Of a stretch of 5,997 bases of DNA, positions 4,304-5,997 are shown piece by piece. Position 1 is the first letter of the stretch. The number at the start of each line of letters is the position of its first letter. Both the position numbers and the translations under genes were made by a program. Under the pieces are notes generated by a model that saw only the letters and a list, made by a program, of their open reading frames with translations, did no database searches and had not been told where the DNA came from. Source of the DNA: Flavobacteriales bacterium (GTDB lineage: Bacteria > Bacteroidota > Bacteroidia > Flavobacteriales_G > Salibacteraceae). The DNA is taken from the NCBI GenBank assembly GCA_003499525.1, contig DNTB01000063.1, positions 1 to 5,997 of the forward strand. The letters run 5' to 3'.

Positions 4304-5707
4304 TTACTGCACGGAAAACTTTTCGGTCACCACTTCATGCTCCATGGTGACAGACAGCATATAGATGCCCGCTTCAAGGCTGCTGCAATCAACGGTTGGG
4401 TTATGCAAATTGCCTTTGTAGCTGAATATTTCCTGTCCTTTCAGATCGAAAACCTGCACTTTCGAAATCAATCTTTCCGAACGAATGTGGAGGACATCCT
4501 TTACCGGATTGGGGTAAAACGACCATTGCACTTTTGGTTTTTCTATTGAAGTCGTGCTCGTAGGGGTAGTATTTTTATGGACACTTAGTTTATATAGCCA
4601 GACCAAGTCCTTTTGACCGTCCATATCGAGATCGGCTAAGGCGACCGTCGTGCAAACATCACCTGCAGCAAAACTTCCAATATGTACGATTTGAGCTTGT
4701 GTAAACGTTCCTGTGCCGTCGTTGAAATAGCAAACAATCCTGTTCGACGTATTTGGGTGAACCGCAACTACATCTGAAGCTTGATCATTATTGACATCTT
4801 CAACCAATACCCCATTAAATTTGAGTTGGATTGCGGATGGATCTATCGTGGATAGCGGGCTGAAATAGCCGTTACCACTATTCTGGTAAGCTAGAAGGCT
4901 CAGAGAAGAATTCCCATTTATGACTAAGTCGTTATGATCGTCTCCATTCAGGTCTTCAAGGTTTACTAAAAACTGCAAGCCAGCACCCACCACGGCTTGC
5001 AAAGAATCAGTTCTGTCAATATCCAGAGCAAGCGTGCCCGAGTCGTTCATGAACACAAAAAGACCTACTCCAGCAACGATCACATCGCTAAATCCGTCGG
5101 CATCAATATCGGAGAGGTCAAAATCGTAGTACTCTGTTGCATATGGAATTAAGGGGTGTTTGACTTTGGTAAATGAGAGGTTTCCATCGTTATAATAGGT
5201 ATGTAAAACCTGAGGATCTCCCAAGGCAACAATGTCGTTGTCCCCATCATTATCTATATCTTCTATTTTACACTCAAGGGGAGCCGCAAAGGAATCGAGG
5301 GTAATTGCACCCGAGAAAGTACCGTTGTTATTTAAGACATAACCAACAATTGAATCTGAGTCTTGCCCGGAGAACACAATGTCTAGCCACCCATCATTAT
5401 TTAAATCGCCAATATTAATAGCTCGTGTAGAATTTCTTCCGGAATGTGTGAGAATGGGAACTCTTGGGCCGAAGTTTCCCTGTCCCTGATTGTAGTATAC
5501 AGAAATGCGATCGTTCGCGCTGGCTTTTTGGCTTATTACAATATCTTCAAGACCATCATTATTCATATCTCCACAAACCGTATGCGTGATGGCGATGTTG
5601 TTGCTATCTATGATTTGTCTTTGACCAAACTGAGCAAATACCTGAAGGGAAATCAGCAGAAACATAGTGAGCAAAGCACTACTTATAATTGGTGTTTTCA
5701 CATACAT
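4304..5707 (-). CDS. Secreted FG-GAP/VCBS repeat protein with T9SS sorting domain
   Basis: A 467-residue protein. Residues 1-25 are a signal peptide (LLTMFLLISLQVFA, likely cut before QFGQ). Residues ~40-370 carry seven Asp-rich loops of the DxDxDGxxD kind starting at D47, D101, D150, D200, D252, D304 and D359, spaced 49-55 residues. This is typical of the FG-GAP/VCBS family, whose blades bind calcium and build a beta-propeller as in integrin alpha chains; seven loops suggest seven blades. The sixth (DVNNDQASD) has lost its glycine. Residues ~391-467 are a T9SS type A sorting domain (FYPNP, VFDLKGQEIF, LEAGIYMLSV). Predicted location is the cell surface or medium. The family commonly serves adhesion or ligand binding, but no enzymatic motif or ligand can be read here. 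The start at 5707 is the one giving a normal signal peptide. No convincing promoter was found upstream. Confidence 0.92.
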   Translation of the reverse strand: MYVKTPIISSALLTMFLLISLQVFAQFGQRQIIDSNNIAITHTVCGDMNNDGLEDIVISQKASANDRISVYYNQGQGNFGPRVPILTHSGRNSTRAINIGDLNNDGWLDIVFSGQDSDSIVGYVLNNNGTFSGAITLDSFAAPLECKIEDIDNDGDNDIVALGDPQVLHTYYNDGNLSFTKVKHPLIPYATEYYDFDLSDIDADGFSDVIVAGVGLFVFMNDSGTLALDIDRTDSLQAVVGAGLQFLVNLEDLNGDDHNDLVINGNSSLSLLAYQNSGNGYFSPLSTIDPSAIQLKFNGVLVEDVNNDQASDVVAVHPNTSNRIVCYFNDGTGTFTQAQIVHIGSFAAGDVCTTVALADLDMDGQKDLVWLYKLSVHKNTTPTSTTSIEKPKVQWSFYPNPVKDVLHIRSERLISKVQVFDLKGQEIFSYKGNLHNPTVDCSSLEAGIYMLSVTMEHEVVTEKFSVQ

Positions 5708-5847
5708 AGATCCAAATTGAGGGCAACAATGATCGGAAGGTAGTAAAAATAAAGGGAATTCAACTGGAACCCCGTTGGATTGTGCGCCGATAACTCTTGA
5801 AGCCTATCAGGAATCGAGTGTGGCAACAGTGGCGGGGCTATGAACTT

Positions 5848-5873
5848 TACCGCGCGATTCCAATCGCGCGGTA
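5848..5873 (+). terminator. Strong 12-bp hairpin with short T-rich tail
   Basis: TACCGCGCGATT (5848-5859) and AATCGCGCGGTA (5862-5873) are perfect reverse complements around CC, and TCATTTTATA follows on the plus strand. The GC-rich stem and T-rich tail look like a plus-strand intrinsic terminator. It sits in a divergent intergenic region with no plus-strand gene visible before it, so it may end a small RNA or act as an attenuator for the gene beginning near 5981. The rest of 5708-5980 shows no supported gene. Confidence 0.45.
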
Positions 5874-5980
5874 TCATTTTATACCTGGAAAGCCTTGCGC
5901 TTGCGTTAAAGACAATCGACTATTCCAAGTAAAAAATGTTGAATTAATACTTGATTAATCCATAGTTATCAGGGGTGGTC

Positions 5981-5997
5981 ATGAACAATATAAGAAA
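5981..5997 (+). CDS. Possible start of a gene truncated by the window end
   Basis: ATG AAC AAT ATA AGA is open to the end of the window and is preceded by AGGGGTGGTC, a purine-rich stretch that could serve as a ribosome binding site. Only five full codons (MNNIR) are visible, so no product can be named. The call rests on context: a divergent intergenic region with an AT-rich upstream segment and a purine-rich leader. Confidence 0.3.

Noticed and set aside
5840..5932. Thirty-codon plus-strand frame over the right-hand hairpin
   Set aside because: It reads through a perfect inverted repeat, has no signal peptide or motif, and the hairpin explains the sequence better.
1..5997. CRISPR array or tRNA genes
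   Set aside because: No regularly spaced repeats with unique spacers and no cloverleaf with a T-arm motif were seen on either strand.

Overview
The window looks like chromosomal DNA from a Bacteroidota bacterium, probably of a marine Flavobacteriales type. The evidence is two secreted proteins ending in YPNP-type C-terminal domains typical of type IX secretion (T9SS) cargo, an RHS core of the Bacteroidota style (YRYGFNGQE...YDPRLGRRWNLDP), gene starts in A/T-rich context without a clear Shine-Dalgarno, and several TCCCGA...TCGGGA palindromes between genes. Genus-level placement is not possible from the sequence alone.

Left part (1-1570, minus strand): a two-gene cassette. The upstream gene (587-1570) encodes a short orphan RHS protein: about 65 residues of RHS core followed by a divergent, AT-rich C-terminal domain. 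Its stop codon overlaps the start of a small lipoprotein gene (111-590) in the tetranucleotide ATGA. The arrangement is that of a polymorphic toxin tip with a coupled immunity gene. The toxic activity is not recognised. No RHS shell is encoded upstream within the window.

Middle (1571-2654): about 1.1 kb with no credible gene, and unusually rich in secondary structure. It holds a hairpin just upstream of the RHS gene, an 80-nt attC-like imperfect inverted repeat, a hairpin with a T-run, a nested stem-loop of about 100 nt around a TCCCGAT palindrome, and a 180-nt island of about 68% GC full of short hairpins. This is the least explained part of the window.

Right part (2655-5707, minus strand): two secreted-protein genes. 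One is a serine hydrolase of the class C beta-lactamase/penicillin-binding fold (SxxK, YxN and HGG motifs visible). The other is an FG-GAP/VCBS protein with seven regularly spaced Asp-rich calcium-binding loops, as in a seven-bladed propeller. Both have an N-terminal signal peptide and a T9SS sorting domain, so both are predicted to be exported to the cell surface or medium. The 3' flanks of both genes carry the same two repeat blocks in the same order and orientation, a conserved arrangement that gene content does not explain.

Far right (5708-5997): a divergent intergenic region with a strong 12-bp-stem hairpin. The last 17 bases may be the start of a plus-strand gene that runs out of the window.
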